Below, in pieces: positions 37,710-46,878 of a stretch of 64,000 nt of DNA. Location: assembly GCF_900105835.1 (NCBI RefSeq), contig NZ_LT629783.1, positions 1 to 64,000 on the forward strand, given 5' to 3'. The position numbers were made by a program, and so were the translations under genes. Position 1 is the first letter of the stretch. Each line of letters starts with the position of its first letter. This DNA is from Pseudomonas fragi. Lineage in GTDB: Bacteria > Pseudomonadota > Gammaproteobacteria > Pseudomonadales > Pseudomonadaceae. The notes below the pieces were generated by a model, which did not search any database, was not told where the DNA came from, and saw only the letters and a program-made list of their open reading frames with translations.

Positions 37710-37818
37710 TGGTGTGATTCTGCTCCAGCGGAATGATTTCGCTCCGTGCCCGCCCTGACCCCGCCCTTGTGGGACCGACCTGCCAGATCCTCTCCAGGGC
37801 TGGAGCAGTTTCGCTCCA
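37710..37818 (+). promoter_or_regulatory. Three 18-bp activator-site candidates upstream of gcvH
   Basis: TGGTGTGATTCTGCTCCA (37710-37727), CGGAATGATTTCGCTCCG (37729-37746) and TGGAGCAGTTTCGCTCCA (37801-37818) share the pattern NGGNNNNRTTYYGCTCCN. The first two are tandem with one base between. They lie 64-172 bases upstream of the -24 element. GcsR of P. aeruginosa is reported to bind three 18-bp repeats at its target promoter, matching in number and size though not in sequence. Confidence 0.7.
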
Positions 37819-37881
37819 CCGCCTTCATCACAAGGGTTTCTTTTTTATTTAAGTGATTGATATTAAAAGTTTTTTAAAAGT

Positions 37882-37897
37882 TGGCATTGCCCTTGCT
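37882..37897 (+). promoter_or_regulatory. Sigma54 (-24/-12) promoter of gcvH-glyA-lipA
   Basis: TGGCATTGCCCTTGCT matches TGGCAC-N5-TTGCW with one mismatch and ideal spacing, 65 bases upstream of the gcvH ATG. It agrees with the GAFTGA-bearing regulator encoded just upstream. Confidence 0.9.
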
Positions 37898-37961
37898 CTT
37901 GTCCTGTCAGTTGCGCCTGTCCGTCCTGCATCAGGACACACTGATAACAAGAGAAATGTCC

Positions 37962-38339
37962 ATGAGCACTCTGCGCTTTACCCCTGAACACGAATGGCTG
38001 CGCCTGGAGGCGTCTGGCGAGTTGACTGTCGGTATTACCGACTTTGCCCAGCAGGCATTGGGCGATGTGGTGTTTGTGCAGCTACCCGACTTGGGGGCTT
38101 TCAACGCCGGTCATGAAGTGGCGGTCGTGGAGTCGGTAAAGGCAGCCAGCACGATCGCCATGCCCCTGACCGGCGAGGTGGTGGCCGTCAACGCGGCACT
38201 GCTCGATGACCCCGCACGGGTCAATACCTCGCCGCTGGGCGAAGGCTGGTTTTTCCGTATGCGCATCGAAGACATGTCGGCTTTCAACGACCTGCTGGAC
38301 CCGCAGGCCTATGACGCCTTCGTCGCCGCAAACAGCTGA
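37962..38339 (+). CDS. gcvH: Glycine cleavage system H protein
   Basis: 125-residue lipoyl carrier. It opens [20 protein letters not shown]; the lipoylated lysine is in VVESVKAAS (about residue 62), followed by [19 protein letters not shown] protein shuttles the aminomethyl group between the P, T and L proteins. The ATG at 37962 matches the family start; one at 37956 is also in frame. It opens a sigma54-type operon continued by glyA and lipA. Neither gcvP nor gcvT is present in this operon, so partners must be encoded elsewhere. Confidence 0.95.
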   Translation: MSTLRFTPEHEWLRLEASGELTVGITDFAQQALGDVVFVQLPDLGAFNAGHEVAVVESVKAASTIAMPLTGEVVAVNAALLDDPARVNTSPLGEGWFFRMRIEDMSAFNDLLDPQAYDAFVAANS

Positions 38340-38388
38340 TATCGCCCCGCAGGCATTGCTTGAACCTCTAATAAAAAGGAAACTTCCC

Positions 38389-39642
38389 ATGTTTCATAAA
38401 AGCCTGACCCTGTCCGATTTCGACCCGGCCCTGTTCGCTGCCATCACCCGCGAGGCGCAACGCCAGGAAGAGCATATCGAGCTGATAGCCTCGGAGAACT
38501 ACACCAGCCCGCAAGTGATGCAGGCCCAGGGCACCGAGCTGACAAACAAGTACGCCGAAGGCTACCCGGGCAAGCGTTATTACGGTGGCTGTGAACATGT
38601 TGATGTGGTCGAGCAACTGGCCATCGACCGGGCCAAGGAACTGTTCGGCGCAGGCTATGCCAACGTTCAGCCGCACTCCGGTTCACAGGCCAACGCTGCG
38701 GTGTATCTGGCATTGCTGCAAGCGGGCGACACCCTTCTGGGCATGAGCCTGGCCCACGGCGGCCATCTGACCCACGGCGCCAGGGTCAGCTCCTCGGGCA
38801 AGTTGTACAACGCGGTTCAATACGGCATCGATGCCAATGGCCTGATCGACTATGACGAGGTCGAGCGCCTGGCCCTGGAGTACCAACCAAAAATGATTGT
38901 GGCCGGGTTCTCGGCCTACTCCAAGACCCTGGATTTCCCGCGTTTTCGTGCCATTGCCGACAAGGTCGGGGCCTATCTGTTTGTGGACATGGCCCATGTC
39001 GCCGGGCTGGTGGCGGTTGGCTTGTATCCCAACCCGCTGCCTTACGCCGATGTGGTCACCACCACTACCCACAAGACCTTGCGCGGCCCTCGGGGTGGGC
39101 TGATATTGGCCAAGGCCGACCCCGACCTGGAAAAAAAGCTCAACTCTGCGGTGTTCCCCGGTGGGCAGGGCGGGCCGCTGATGCATGTCATCGCGGCCAA
39201 GGCGGTGTGCTTCAAGGAGGCGCTGGAGCCGGACTTCAAGGACTACCAGTTCCAGGTGATCAAGAACGCCCAGGCGATGGCCGAAGTGTTCAAGCAGCGT
39301 GGCTATGACGTGGTTTCGGGTGGTACCGACAACCACCTGTTTCTGGTCAGCCTGATCCGCCAGGGCATTACCGGCAAGGACGCCGACGCAGCGTTGGGCC
39401 GTGCCCATATCACCGTCAACAAGAACGCCGTGCCCAATGACCCGCAGTCGCCGTTCGTGACCTCGGGCCTGCGTATCGGCACCCCGGCGGTGACCACTCG
39501 CGGCTTGCAGATCCCCGAGTGCCGTGCGCTGGCCACCTGGATCTGCGACATCCTTGACCACCCTGGCGATGCCGCCATTGAGGCCCGGGTTGCCCGCCAG
39601 GTCGGCGAACTGTGTGCCCTGTTTCCGGTGTATTCGGCTTGA
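38389..39642 (+). CDS. glyA: Serine hydroxymethyltransferase
   Basis: 417-residue PLP enzyme interconverting serine and glycine with tetrahydrofolate. Family segments include [21 protein letters not shown] in overlapping parts, [15 protein letters not shown], and the PLP-lysine region [16 protein letters not shown]. It starts 49 bases after gcvH with AAAAGGAAA upstream. As second gene of a glycine-controlled operon it is probably a GlyA paralogue that makes serine from glycine plus methylene-THF. Confidence 0.96.
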   Translation: MFHKSLTLSDFDPALFAAITREAQRQEEHIELIASENYTSPQVMQAQGTELTNKYAEGYPGKRYYGGCEHVDVVEQLAIDRAKELFGAGYANVQPHSGSQANAAVYLALLQAGDTLLGMSLAHGGHLTHGARVSSSGKLYNAVQYGIDANGLIDYDEVERLALEYQPKMIVAGFSAYSKTLDFPRFRAIADKVGAYLFVDMAHVAGLVAVGLYPNPLPYADVVTTTTHKTLRGPRGGLILAKADPDLEKKLNSAVFPGGQGGPLMHVIAAKAVCFKEALEPDFKDYQFQVIKNAQAMAEVFKQRGYDVVSGGTDNHLFLVSLIRQGITGKDADAALGRAHITVNKNAVPNDPQSPFVTSGLRIGTPAVTTRGLQIPECRALATWICDILDHPGDAAIEARVARQVGELCALFPVYSA

Positions 39643-39667
39643 TTGCAGACCTGTGTGGAGCCACGCC

Positions 39668-40645
39668 ATGAATGCACAACAGCCCGTAGCCAGCCACCCG
39701 CAGCCCCTGCAGGCCGGGGTCAAATTGCGCGGTGCCGAGAAGGTCGCGCGTATTCCGGTGAAGATCCTGCCCACCGAAGATATCCCGCGTAAACCCGAGT
39801 GGATCCGCGTGCCCCTTGCCACCTCACCCGAGGTGGCACGGGTCAAGGCGCTGCTGCGCAAACACAAGCTGCACAGCGTGTGCGAAGAAGCGGCCTGCCC
39901 GAACCTGGGCGAGTGTTTTTCGGGGGGGACTGCGACCTTTATGATCATGGGCGATGTCTGCACCCGGCGCTGCCCGTTCTGCGACGTGGGGCACGGGCGG
40001 CCGAAACAGCTGGATATGGACGAACCGAAAAACCTCGCCATCGCCATTGCCGACCTGGGCCTCAAGTATGTGGTGATCACTTCGGTGGACCGTGATGACT
40101 TGCGCGACGGTGGCGCGCAGCACTTTGTCGACTGCCTGCGCGAAATCCGCAAGCTGTCGCCGGGGGTGCAACTGGAAACCCTGGTGCCTGATTATCGTGG
40201 GCGCATGGACGTGGCCCTGGCGATCACCGCGCAGGAGCCGCCCGATGTGTTCAACCACAACCTGGAAACCGTGCCACGGCTGTATAAAGCCGCGCGGCCG
40301 GGATCGGATTTCGAGTGGTCACTGGACTTGCTGCAACACTTCAAGCACCGGGTGCCCCATGTGCCTACCAAGTCGGGGTTGATGCTGGGGTTGGGTGAGA
40401 CGGATGAAGAGGTGCTCGACGTCATGCGGCGCCTGCGCGAGCATGAGGTCGACATGCTGACGCTGGGGCAGTACCTGCAACCCTCGCGCAGCCACCTGGC
40501 GGTGCAGCGGTTTGTGCACCCGGACAGCTTTGCCTGGCTTGCCGAAGAAGGGTTGCGCATGGGCTTTAAAAACGTCGCGGCGGGGCCGTTGGTGCGCTCG
40601 TCCTATCACGCGGACAAGCAGGTGCAAGGGGGCATATCGGCTTAG
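39668..40645 (+). CDS. lipA: Lipoyl synthase
   Basis: 325-residue radical-SAM enzyme inserting two sulfur atoms into octanoyl-GcvH or E2 domains. Auxiliary cluster cysteines are in [12 protein letters not shown]; the radical-SAM motif is CTRRCPFC; the C-terminal RSSYHA supplies the serine ligand. It starts 25 bases after glyA with TGGAG upstream. Linkage to gcvH rather than lipB suggests a dedicated copy for the H protein. A REP doublet follows. Confidence 0.95.
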   Translation: MNAQQPVASHPQPLQAGVKLRGAEKVARIPVKILPTEDIPRKPEWIRVPLATSPEVARVKALLRKHKLHSVCEEAACPNLGECFSGGTATFMIMGDVCTRRCPFCDVGHGRPKQLDMDEPKNLAIAIADLGLKYVVITSVDRDDLRDGGAQHFVDCLREIRKLSPGVQLETLVPDYRGRMDVALAITAQEPPDVFNHNLETVPRLYKAARPGSDFEWSLDLLQHFKHRVPHVPTKSGLMLGLGETDEEVLDVMRRLREHEVDMLTLGQYLQPSRSHLAVQRFVHPDSFAWLAEEGLRMGFKNVAAGPLVRSSYHADKQVQGGISA

Positions 40646-40661
40646 CGGGGCGCCACAATCC

Positions 40662-40751
40662 CTGTGGGAGCGGGCTTGCTCGCGATGCAGGCGGCGCGGT
40701 CAGCCAGCCACACCGCGGTGCTGCCATCGCGGGCAAGCCCGCTCCCACAGG
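40662..40751. repeat. REP doublet between convergent lipA and fpvF
   Basis: CTGTGGGAGCGGGCTTGC and GCAAGCCCGCTCCCACAG are perfect reverse complements at the two ends, about 55 bases apart. Confidence 0.92.
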
Positions 40752-40759
40752 TACAGGGT

Positions 40760-41647
40760 TTACTTCTGAGCAAGTGCCTTGATGATCGCAGCAATATTGC
40801 CCTGCAACTCGGCCACGGGGTCGGTGCCATCGGCAACGATCACCACCAGCGTGCTGTCGCCCTCGGCAATAGCTTTTTTCACCTCAGCTGAAGGCTCACG
40901 GTGGTCCAGCACCAGCGCCACACCCTGGTCTTTCAAGGTGTGGCTCAGCGCTTGCAATGCCTCAGGCGTCCAGGTCTCGTCGCCTTTGTGGTCCACCTCA
41001 ACCCGTTCCAGATTCAAGCCGCCAATCAGGTAATCGAGCCGGTCGGACAAGCTCACCACAGTCAAGTTGTCTGCCTTGGCCAGTTGCGCTTCGCTGTCGG
41101 CGCTGAGCTTGAGCAAACGCTGTTTGAGGCTCGCCAGGTTGGCTTCGATTCGGGGTTTGGCATCCGGTGCCAAGCGCACAAGATCCGCTGCGATGACATC
41201 CGCCATGCGCCCCATATTGTTGCTGGTCAGCCACGGCTGGCTGTTCAGGCCATCGCCGTGGGCACCCGGCTGCACGGCAATGCCCGGCAGGCTGCCGTCC
41301 ACCGGGCGCGCCGCGTCCACTTCTACAATGCGGATATTGCTGCGCCGTGCCATCGGGTACAGCGGGTCGTCGCTCCACAGCGAGCGCAGGCCGATCACCG
41401 CGTCGGCCCCGGTGGCCAGCGTGTGCAGGGCCGGGGCGCCTCGGCCGCTGAAGTAGGCACTCTGGCGGCTGCCCGGCAGGTTGGCCGGGGCTGCCCGTTG
41501 CAGTTTCACGCCGCTGTCCTTGAGCAGCAGTTCGCTCAAGCCAAAGGTAATCGGCAGGCTGGCCAGTACGGTGGTTTCGGCCAGTACCGGAGTGCTCAAC
41601 AGGCCGGTGAGGGCCAGGGCTAGGGTCAGTTTGCGCAGAGTGAACAT
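40760..41647 (-). CDS. fpvF: Metal-chelate ABC transporter substrate-binding protein FpvF
   Basis: 295 residues with signal peptide (ALALTGLLSTPVLA). A ZnuA/cluster-9-like fold with degenerate metal ligands: TVLASLPITFGLSELLL, LVVIVADGTDPVAELQGN. In P. aeruginosa FpvF (PA2410) pairs with FpvC to bind ferripyoverdine in the periplasm. The start follows the fpvE stop with no gap. Last gene of the fpvGHJKCDEF operon; identity rests on gene order. Confidence 0.88.
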   Translation of the reverse strand: MFTLRKLTLALALTGLLSTPVLAETTVLASLPITFGLSELLLKDSGVKLQRAAPANLPGSRQSAYFSGRGAPALHTLATGADAVIGLRSLWSDDPLYPMARRSNIRIVEVDAARPVDGSLPGIAVQPGAHGDGLNSQPWLTSNNMGRMADVIAADLVRLAPDAKPRIEANLASLKQRLLKLSADSEAQLAKADNLTVVSLSDRLDYLIGGLNLERVEVDHKGDETWTPEALQALSHTLKDQGVALVLDHREPSAEVKKAIAEGDSTLVVIVADGTDPVAELQGNIAAIIKALAQK

Positions 41648-42547
41648 TTATCCAATATTCCCTTTCAGGCTGGGCACCACGCCGCGGGCGATGGCAGCGA
41701 GGGCGAAGGCGATGCCGGCCATCAGAATGATCGCGGCACCGGACGGGATCGGCAGGTCAAACACGATGGGCAGCAGGATGCCGCACAGGGTGCTGACGGT
41801 AGCGATCAGCACCGATATCCAGAAAAACCCCTTCAACGACTGGCTGAGCAATCGTGCTGCCGCCGCCGGAATCACCAGCAGGGCACCGACCAGAATCGCG
41901 CCGATGACTTTAACGGCGGCTACGGTGATCAGCGTCACCAGAATCACAAACAGATAATCCAGCGCCTTCACTGCCACTCCGCGCACCGCGGCCAGTTGCG
42001 GGTTGAAGCTGGCCAGCATGATGCGGTTGTACAGCGGCAGGCTCAGCCCCAGTACTAGCGCGCCGACCACCGCCAGCACCAGCAGGTCGTTGCCGTTGAC
42101 CGTCAGTACCGAACCGAACAGCACGTTCTCAAGGATATGCACGTTGATCTTGCCGGCCAGAATCAGCAGCAGGCTGGCGCCCAGGGCCAATGACACCGAG
42201 AGGAACACGCCGATCAGCGTATCCGGTGCCAGCCCGGTGCGGTTGCGCAGGTAATTGAGCGAGATGCCGAATAACAGGCAATAGCCGAACAGGCTGCCAT
42301 AGGGCCCGGTGTAGGGCTCGCCGAGCAGGATGCCGATGGCCACGCCGGTCAATGCGGCATGTCCCACGGCTTCGGAAAAAAACGCGAAACGCTTGACCAC
42401 CACCAGTGTGCCCAGCCCGCCCAGCACCGGGCCGATCAGCAGGCCGGCGAGCAGGGCGTTGACCACAAAACCATAGGCCAGCACTTCGGGCAGATAACCG
42501 GCAGATGCCCAGCCCTGAACCATTAAACGGAAGGCTTCGTAACTCAT
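41648..42547 (-). CDS. fpvE: Metal ABC transporter permease FpvE
   Basis: 299-residue ZnuB-type permease with eight or nine helices; conserved parts are KRFAFFSEAVGHAALTGVAIG and AVKVIGAILVGALLVIPAAAA. With FpvD it imports iron freed from pyoverdine. The start at 42547 overlaps the fpvD stop by one base (TGATG). A longer upstream reading overlaps fpvD and is not supported. Confidence 0.9.
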   Translation of the reverse strand: MSYEAFRLMVQGWASAGYLPEVLAYGFVVNALLAGLLIGPVLGGLGTLVVVKRFAFFSEAVGHAALTGVAIGILLGEPYTGPYGSLFGYCLLFGISLNYLRNRTGLAPDTLIGVFLSVSLALGASLLLILAGKINVHILENVLFGSVLTVNGNDLLVLAVVGALVLGLSLPLYNRIMLASFNPQLAAVRGVAVKALDYLFVILVTLITVAAVKVIGAILVGALLVIPAAAARLLSQSLKGFFWISVLIATVSTLCGILLPIVFDLPIPSGAAIILMAGIAFALAAIARGVVPSLKGNIG

Positions 42548-43299
42548 CAAAGGGTGCTCCCGTGCGCCTTGGGGTGGGTCGAAAACAGCGTGAGCAAGCG
42601 TTCCGGGCTCAGGGTTTGCTCTGGCGGGCCGTCGAACAGCACCTGGCGGTTGAGGCCGGTGACGCGCTCGGCCAGGCGCTTGACCGCCGCCAGGTCGTGC
42701 TCGATCCACACCACCGTGACCCCGGCCTGGCGCCAGTCCGTCAGCAGGCGTTCAAACACCTGGGCGCCGGCTTCGTCCAGGGCCGACATGGGTTCATCCA
42801 GCACCAGCAATTGCGGTGCAGGAATCAGGCCCTGGGCCAGCAGCACGCGCTGGCGTTCACCGCCGGACAGCGCGCCCATGCGCCGCTTGCGCTTGTCTTG
42901 CATGCCCACCCGTTCCAGTGCTTCGCCGATGGCCGGAGCGACCTTGCGCGACAACCCCATAAAGGCCGGGCGACGCTGGCACATGGCGGCCATAAAATCA
43001 TCCACGGTCATCGGCAAGCCGCGATCAAACTCCAGCGCCTGGGGTACATAACCGATCAACCCCGGCTCACCGGGCCAGTTCAAGCACAGGCGGCCCTGAT
43101 GGGGCATTTGCCCCAGCAAGGTCTTGATCAGCGAGCTTTTGCCGCCTCCATTAGGGCCGACCAGGGCATGCACGCTGCCGGGGCGGATGCTGAAACTGAC
43201 ATGATCGAGAATGGCGGTGCGGCCCAGGGTCAGGGACACCTGGTCAAATTCCACCCCCGGCCCGCAAGCCGTGACTGACAGGCGTTCAGCGACAGTCAT
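42547..43299 (-). CDS. fpvD: Metal ABC transporter ATP-binding protein FpvD
   Basis: 250-residue ATPase: Walker A LVGPNGGGKSSL, Q-loop YVPQALEFD, signature LSGGERQRVLLAQGL, Walker B LLVLDEPMSALD, switch His in IEHDLAAV. Powers the FpvE channel. It overlaps fpvC by four bases (ATGA). Confidence 0.93.
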   Translation of the reverse strand: MTVAERLSVTACGPGVEFDQVSLTLGRTAILDHVSFSIRPGSVHALVGPNGGGKSSLIKTLLGQMPHQGRLCLNWPGEPGLIGYVPQALEFDRGLPMTVDDFMAAMCQRRPAFMGLSRKVAPAIGEALERVGMQDKRKRRMGALSGGERQRVLLAQGLIPAPQLLVLDEPMSALDEAGAQVFERLLTDWRQAGVTVVWIEHDLAAVKRLAERVTGLNRQVLFDGPPEQTLSPERLLTLFSTHPKAHGSTL

Positions 43300-44234
43300 G
43301 CGCCGGCCTCCTGGATTGCCCGGACTACGGTATCGAGGTTGCCGGTCATTTCTTTTTCGTACTTGTCGGCGCTGTAGTCGCCATAGGAAATATGCGACAG
43401 CGGGTACAACTTGACCCCGGACTCACGTTGGATGGTGTCGACGTAAGTGGACGGGAAATCCATTTCGGAGAAGATCACCTTCACGTCCAGTTCGCGCAGT
43501 TGGTCGATGGTTTTTTTCAACTGGCTGGGGCTGGGCTCGATGCCGTGGGCAGGTTCGACCACAGCGGTCACTTCCAGGCCAAACTCGCGCAACAGGTAGT
43601 CGTATGCCGCATGCACCGTGGCGACGCGCAGGTCGGCGTTGGGCGCCTGGGTCAGCTTGGCCAGGGCATCGGCGCGCATCTGGCGCAGGCGCTTGCCGTA
43701 GGCGCGGGCATTGGCGGTGTAGGTTTTGGCGTTGGCCGGGTCGAGCTTGCCCAGTTCACGGGCAATGTTGTTGACCTGGGCAATCGAGGCGCTGATCGAC
43801 AGAAAGGTGTGCGGGTTGACCACCTTGCCCGCACCCCGCGCCGCGTTGCCGGTGGCGGCCAGCAAGGGCACGTTCTGGTTGGCCTCGATCACCGGGATCT
43901 GCGGTTTTTCGCTGGCCTCGATCATGCGGTCGGCGAAGTCATCGTGGCCCACGCCGTTGAGCACGATCACATCCAGGGTGCCGATGCGCTTGATATCTTC
44001 GGCGCGGGGTTCGTAGGCGTGAGGGTTGAACCCGGCCGGAATCAGCGGCACCACCTCGGCCTTGTCGCCGACGATGTTTTTCACATAGCTGTAGTAGGGG
44101 TGCAGGGTGATGCCGATGCGCAGCGGTTTGGCCAGGGGTGCCGGGGTGTCGGCAAAGGCCTGCGGTAACAGGCAACAGGCAAGCAGGGCCGCCAGCAGCA
44201 GGGTGCGGCGGCGCAGAACAGATGAAATCGACAT
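43296..44234 (-). CDS. fpvC: Metal-binding periplasmic protein FpvC
   Basis: 312 residues with signal peptide (TLLLAALLACCLLPQAFA). ZnuA-type metal ligands appear as His in ITLHPYYSYVKNI, His in VNPHTFLSI, His in VATVHAAYDYLL and acidic residues in the C-terminal lobe (SEMDFPSTYVD). In P. aeruginosa FpvC binds iron and acts with FpvF. It follows fpvK by 34 bases. Confidence 0.92.
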   Translation of the reverse strand: MSISSVLRRRTLLLAALLACCLLPQAFADTPAPLAKPLRIGITLHPYYSYVKNIVGDKAEVVPLIPAGFNPHAYEPRAEDIKRIGTLDVIVLNGVGHDDFADRMIEASEKPQIPVIEANQNVPLLAATGNAARGAGKVVNPHTFLSISASIAQVNNIARELGKLDPANAKTYTANARAYGKRLRQMRADALAKLTQAPNADLRVATVHAAYDYLLREFGLEVTAVVEPAHGIEPSPSQLKKTIDQLRELDVKVIFSEMDFPSTYVDTIQRESGVKLYPLSHISYGDYSADKYEKEMTGNLDTVVRAIQEAGA

Positions 44235-44268
44235 GGCGAGCAGTCTTCTCTCAGGTCAGGCAGTGGGT

Positions 44269-44823
44269 TCAGTGACGATGCTGGCGGGTGACCCCGGCAT
44301 CGAATTGCGCGATCACTTGCTGCCAGCCACTCTGGTTGAGGGCGGCATCGCTCAGATCAGTGACGGGCCTCACATCGTGCTGACGGTTAAGCCAGATATC
44401 GGGCTGCTCGCCGAGGCGCAGCAGAAACGAGCCCGCCACTTCGGGATTAGGGCTGATGCCCAGATAAGCCTGCTCGCCCAGCATCTGCCAGGTGTGGTTG
44501 CCCCGGCTGATCGAACTGGCATCGTGAGCAAAGGGCGCAAAGCCTTCTTCAGCCAGTTGCGCGGGCGGCGGCAGGGTGCCGGCCTCTTCGCGCAGCAACT
44601 GGACTTCATCCAGGGTGACCCGCAGGTCGGCGTAGATGCCCTGCTCGGCGGCGCTCAGGTCGCGGCGCGCATCCAGCTGGTGGGCGGCCACCGAGGTCAC
44701 TGCCTGCGACTCATGTCGCCAGGCCACCACTGAGCCTGCCACGGCCACAATCAGCAGGCACAACAGCAGCACATACAGGGTTTCATGCCCGGCACCGGCC
44801 GGGCGCATGACTTGAGTGCTCAT
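44269..44823 (-). CDS. fpvK: FpvK-like membrane-anchored protein (DUF6162)
   Basis: 184 residues with one N-terminal helix (about 14-34, LYVLLLCLLIVAVAGSVVAW) and a periplasmic domain containing ALRPLL-free, alanine-rich and Trp-containing segments such as GNHTWQMLGEQAYLGISPN. Corresponds by position to PA2406 (FpvK), reported to work with FpvG in ferripyoverdine reduction. It overlaps fpvJ by four bases. Fold unknown. Confidence 0.8.
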   Translation of the reverse strand: MSTQVMRPAGAGHETLYVLLLCLLIVAVAGSVVAWRHESQAVTSVAAHQLDARRDLSAAEQGIYADLRVTLDEVQLLREEAGTLPPPAQLAEEGFAPFAHDASSISRGNHTWQMLGEQAYLGISPNPEVAGSFLLRLGEQPDIWLNRQHDVRPVTDLSDAALNQSGWQQVIAQFDAGVTRQHRH

Positions 44824-45143
44824 GGGGCCTCGATATCGGCTTGGTCGATCTCAACGATATGCCCGGGGCCGGCGTCGAACAGCACATAGAATTCGGCCTC
44901 CGGGCGTTTGAAGGTCAGGGTCGAGTCGGCGCCCAGCTTGCCGGGCACCAGGATGGTTTCGTCGTAGCCGATCACGTCCAGCGTCACTCCCGGTGCGCCG
45001 CTGCCATCGGAAAACCCGCCGGTGCAGCGGATTTGCCCGTCCTCGATGGCCTTGCAGTCGCACATCGGGTTGTGGGCCAGGGCCTGGCTGCTGAAGGCCA
45101 GCACTGCGGCAATGGCCGGGATCTTTAACAGGCGCCAGGTCAT
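44820..45143 (-). CDS. fpvJ: FpvJ-like small periplasmic protein
   Basis: 107 residues with signal peptide (LKIPAIAAVLAFSSQALA) and a cysteine cluster NPMCDCKAIEDGQIRC just after it, suggesting metal or thiol chemistry. The rest resembles an Ig-like beta domain. The ATG at 45143 has GAGGAGG ahead and overlaps the fpvH stop by four bases. Position equals PA2405 (FpvJ), reported to associate with FpvC. Confidence 0.8.
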   Translation of the reverse strand: MTWRLLKIPAIAAVLAFSSQALAHNPMCDCKAIEDGQIRCTGGFSDGSGAPGVTLDVIGYDETILVPGKLGADSTLTFKRPEAEFYVLFDAGPGHIVEIDQADIEAP

Positions 45144-45682
45144 GGTTTGCCTCCTCGTTGGGCCAGCCAGGCGACCGTCGCCGGTGAGGCCTGGCTCAGG
45201 GGAATGGAGGCCTGATGCATGGAGCCGTCCCACCCCTCAAGGGTGATCCACAGCTCGGCATCGGCCTTTGTGCGTTCCGGGATCGGCATCGTCGCGCCCA
45301 TGCGGTACGGCGTGCCGAAAAAGATCACCCCGGCGGCGCGCAGGCTGCGCGGCTTGCCGATGCGCAGGTAGGCGGCCTTGACCTGATCGATACAGGTGTC
45401 GCACAGGGCCGCGTTAAAACTCTTCATGTAGCCGGCCGGGCCGTCGGGGCGCGGGGCTTCGTTGCGCAGCTCGGCCAGTTGCAGGCTCCAGGGGCCGACT
45501 TGCACGGTACCGATGTCGCGCTCGCCCAGGCCGCTGTCGCCGCGAAACAGCGAGGCATCGGCAAAGTACTTGGGCATAAAGCCCAGGGGCACCAGCAACA
45601 GCAAAATATTGATGTGAAAGCGCCATTTGTGCCACAGCCGGCTCAGGGCGGACGAGGGCGGTACAGCCACTGCCTTGCTCAT
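45140..45682 (-). CDS. fpvH: FpvH-like membrane-anchored protein
   Basis: 180 residues with one N-terminal helix (about 22-40, FHINILLLLVPLGFMPKYF) and a periplasmic domain containing the dicysteine ALCDTCIDQ. Corresponds to PA2404 (FpvH), a partner of the FpvG reductase. It overlaps fpvG and fpvJ by four bases each. Confidence 0.8.
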   Translation of the reverse strand: MSKAVAVPPSSALSRLWHKWRFHINILLLLVPLGFMPKYFADASLFRGDSGLGERDIGTVQVGPWSLQLAELRNEAPRPDGPAGYMKSFNAALCDTCIDQVKAAYLRIGKPRSLRAAGVIFFGTPYRMGATMPIPERTKADAELWITLEGWDGSMHQASIPLSQASPATVAWLAQRGGKP

Positions 45683-46878
45683 ACATTGGCCTCTTCGGGC
45701 TGTGGGCTATGTGCCGTGACGGCGGCTGGCCGCCGGGGTTTTTCGCTGCGCTTGAGGGCGTTGGCGGTGGCCAGGGCGGTGCGTTTGGTCCAGATCAGCA
45801 GACCGCTCAAGACCATCATGCTCAGGATCAAACCGAAGAAGAACCAGATCAGCTTGACCCACAGCCCGCCAAAGTCGCCGGTGTGCAGCGGGCGCATGGA
45901 CTCGGTCACCAACTCCAGCCCGGAGCGGTCGGCAATCATCCGCGAGCCTTCGATGGCGCCGTTGTACGGGTTGATGTCGGCGGTCTGGAACAGCAGCGGG
46001 TACCAGCCCGGGCCGCCGACTTCGATATGCCCATAGGCATTGCTCGGCAGGCTGACAAAACTGGCTTCCAGCCCCGGGATGTTTTCGGCGGCGATCTGCA
46101 CGGCCTGGTCGAGGTTGATCTGCGGCGCGGGCTTGCCGTCGGGCGTGACCGGCACATCCTGGCGAGCCACCACGGGCGGGTTGCCAGCGGTGGAGATGGA
46201 AATCTGGTTATCGAACATGAAAGCCTGGATCAGGAACCACAGGCCGGTGATGGAAATCACCGCGATAAACCAGATCGACCAGATACCGCACAGGCGATGA
46301 AAATCACCCCAGAAAATCCGTGCCCCGTGCTTGAAACGCAGGTTGGGCTTGAAAAAGCCCTTCCAGAATTTCTTGTAGACCACCAGTCCGGTGATCAACG
46401 AGCCCAGCAACGGCAGGCCGAGGAACGACACCAGGTACCAGCCCCAGCTATAGCCGTTGGTAAAGGGCACCAGCCACCAGCCGTGCAGGGCGCGGGTAAA
46501 GGCCTTGAAGTCAAAGCTGGGGCTTTCACCCTGGATCGCCCCGGAGTAGGGGTTGATATACAGCGACGGCGAGCGGCCGTCGGGGTACACCACACTGGCC
46601 ACCAGGGCAAAGTGCGACTCGTCGGGGCGGCTGATGGACTGCACGGCCAGCGTCGGCTCGGCCTGGTGAATGGCGCTCAGCACCTGCTGGTAAGTCAGCA
46701 GTGGCGCATCATCGGACGGTTGCGTGGCGCGGGCCTCGGGGGTGGCCAGCCACACGATCTCCTGGCTGACCACGGCCAGCGTGCCGGTCACGCAGACAAT
46801 CAGCACAAAGAACCAGATGGGCAGGGTCAGCCAGCTGTGAACCAGAAACCAGAGTTTTGAACGGGACTTTTTGGACAT
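45679..46878 (-). CDS. fpvG: PepSY-domain inner-membrane reductase FpvG
   Basis: 399-residue PepSY-TM protein: helices at about 13-35, 145-170, 195-215 and 345-370, with periplasmic PepSY regions between. Histidines in VHSWLTLPIW, ALHGWWLVPF and GDFHRLCGIW may bind haem. P. aeruginosa FpvG reduces Fe(III) in ferripyoverdine so the iron is released in the periplasm. The ATG at 46878 (MSKKSRSKLWF) matches the family start; a TTG at 46890 is also in frame. First gene of an eight-gene operon. Confidence 0.92.
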   Translation of the reverse strand: MSKKSRSKLWFLVHSWLTLPIWFFVLIVCVTGTLAVVSQEIVWLATPEARATQPSDDAPLLTYQQVLSAIHQAEPTLAVQSISRPDESHFALVASVVYPDGRSPSLYINPYSGAIQGESPSFDFKAFTRALHGWWLVPFTNGYSWGWYLVSFLGLPLLGSLITGLVVYKKFWKGFFKPNLRFKHGARIFWGDFHRLCGIWSIWFIAVISITGLWFLIQAFMFDNQISISTAGNPPVVARQDVPVTPDGKPAPQINLDQAVQIAAENIPGLEASFVSLPSNAYGHIEVGGPGWYPLLFQTADINPYNGAIEGSRMIADRSGLELVTESMRPLHTGDFGGLWVKLIWFFFGLILSMMVLSGLLIWTKRTALATANALKRSEKPRRPAAVTAHSPQPEEANV

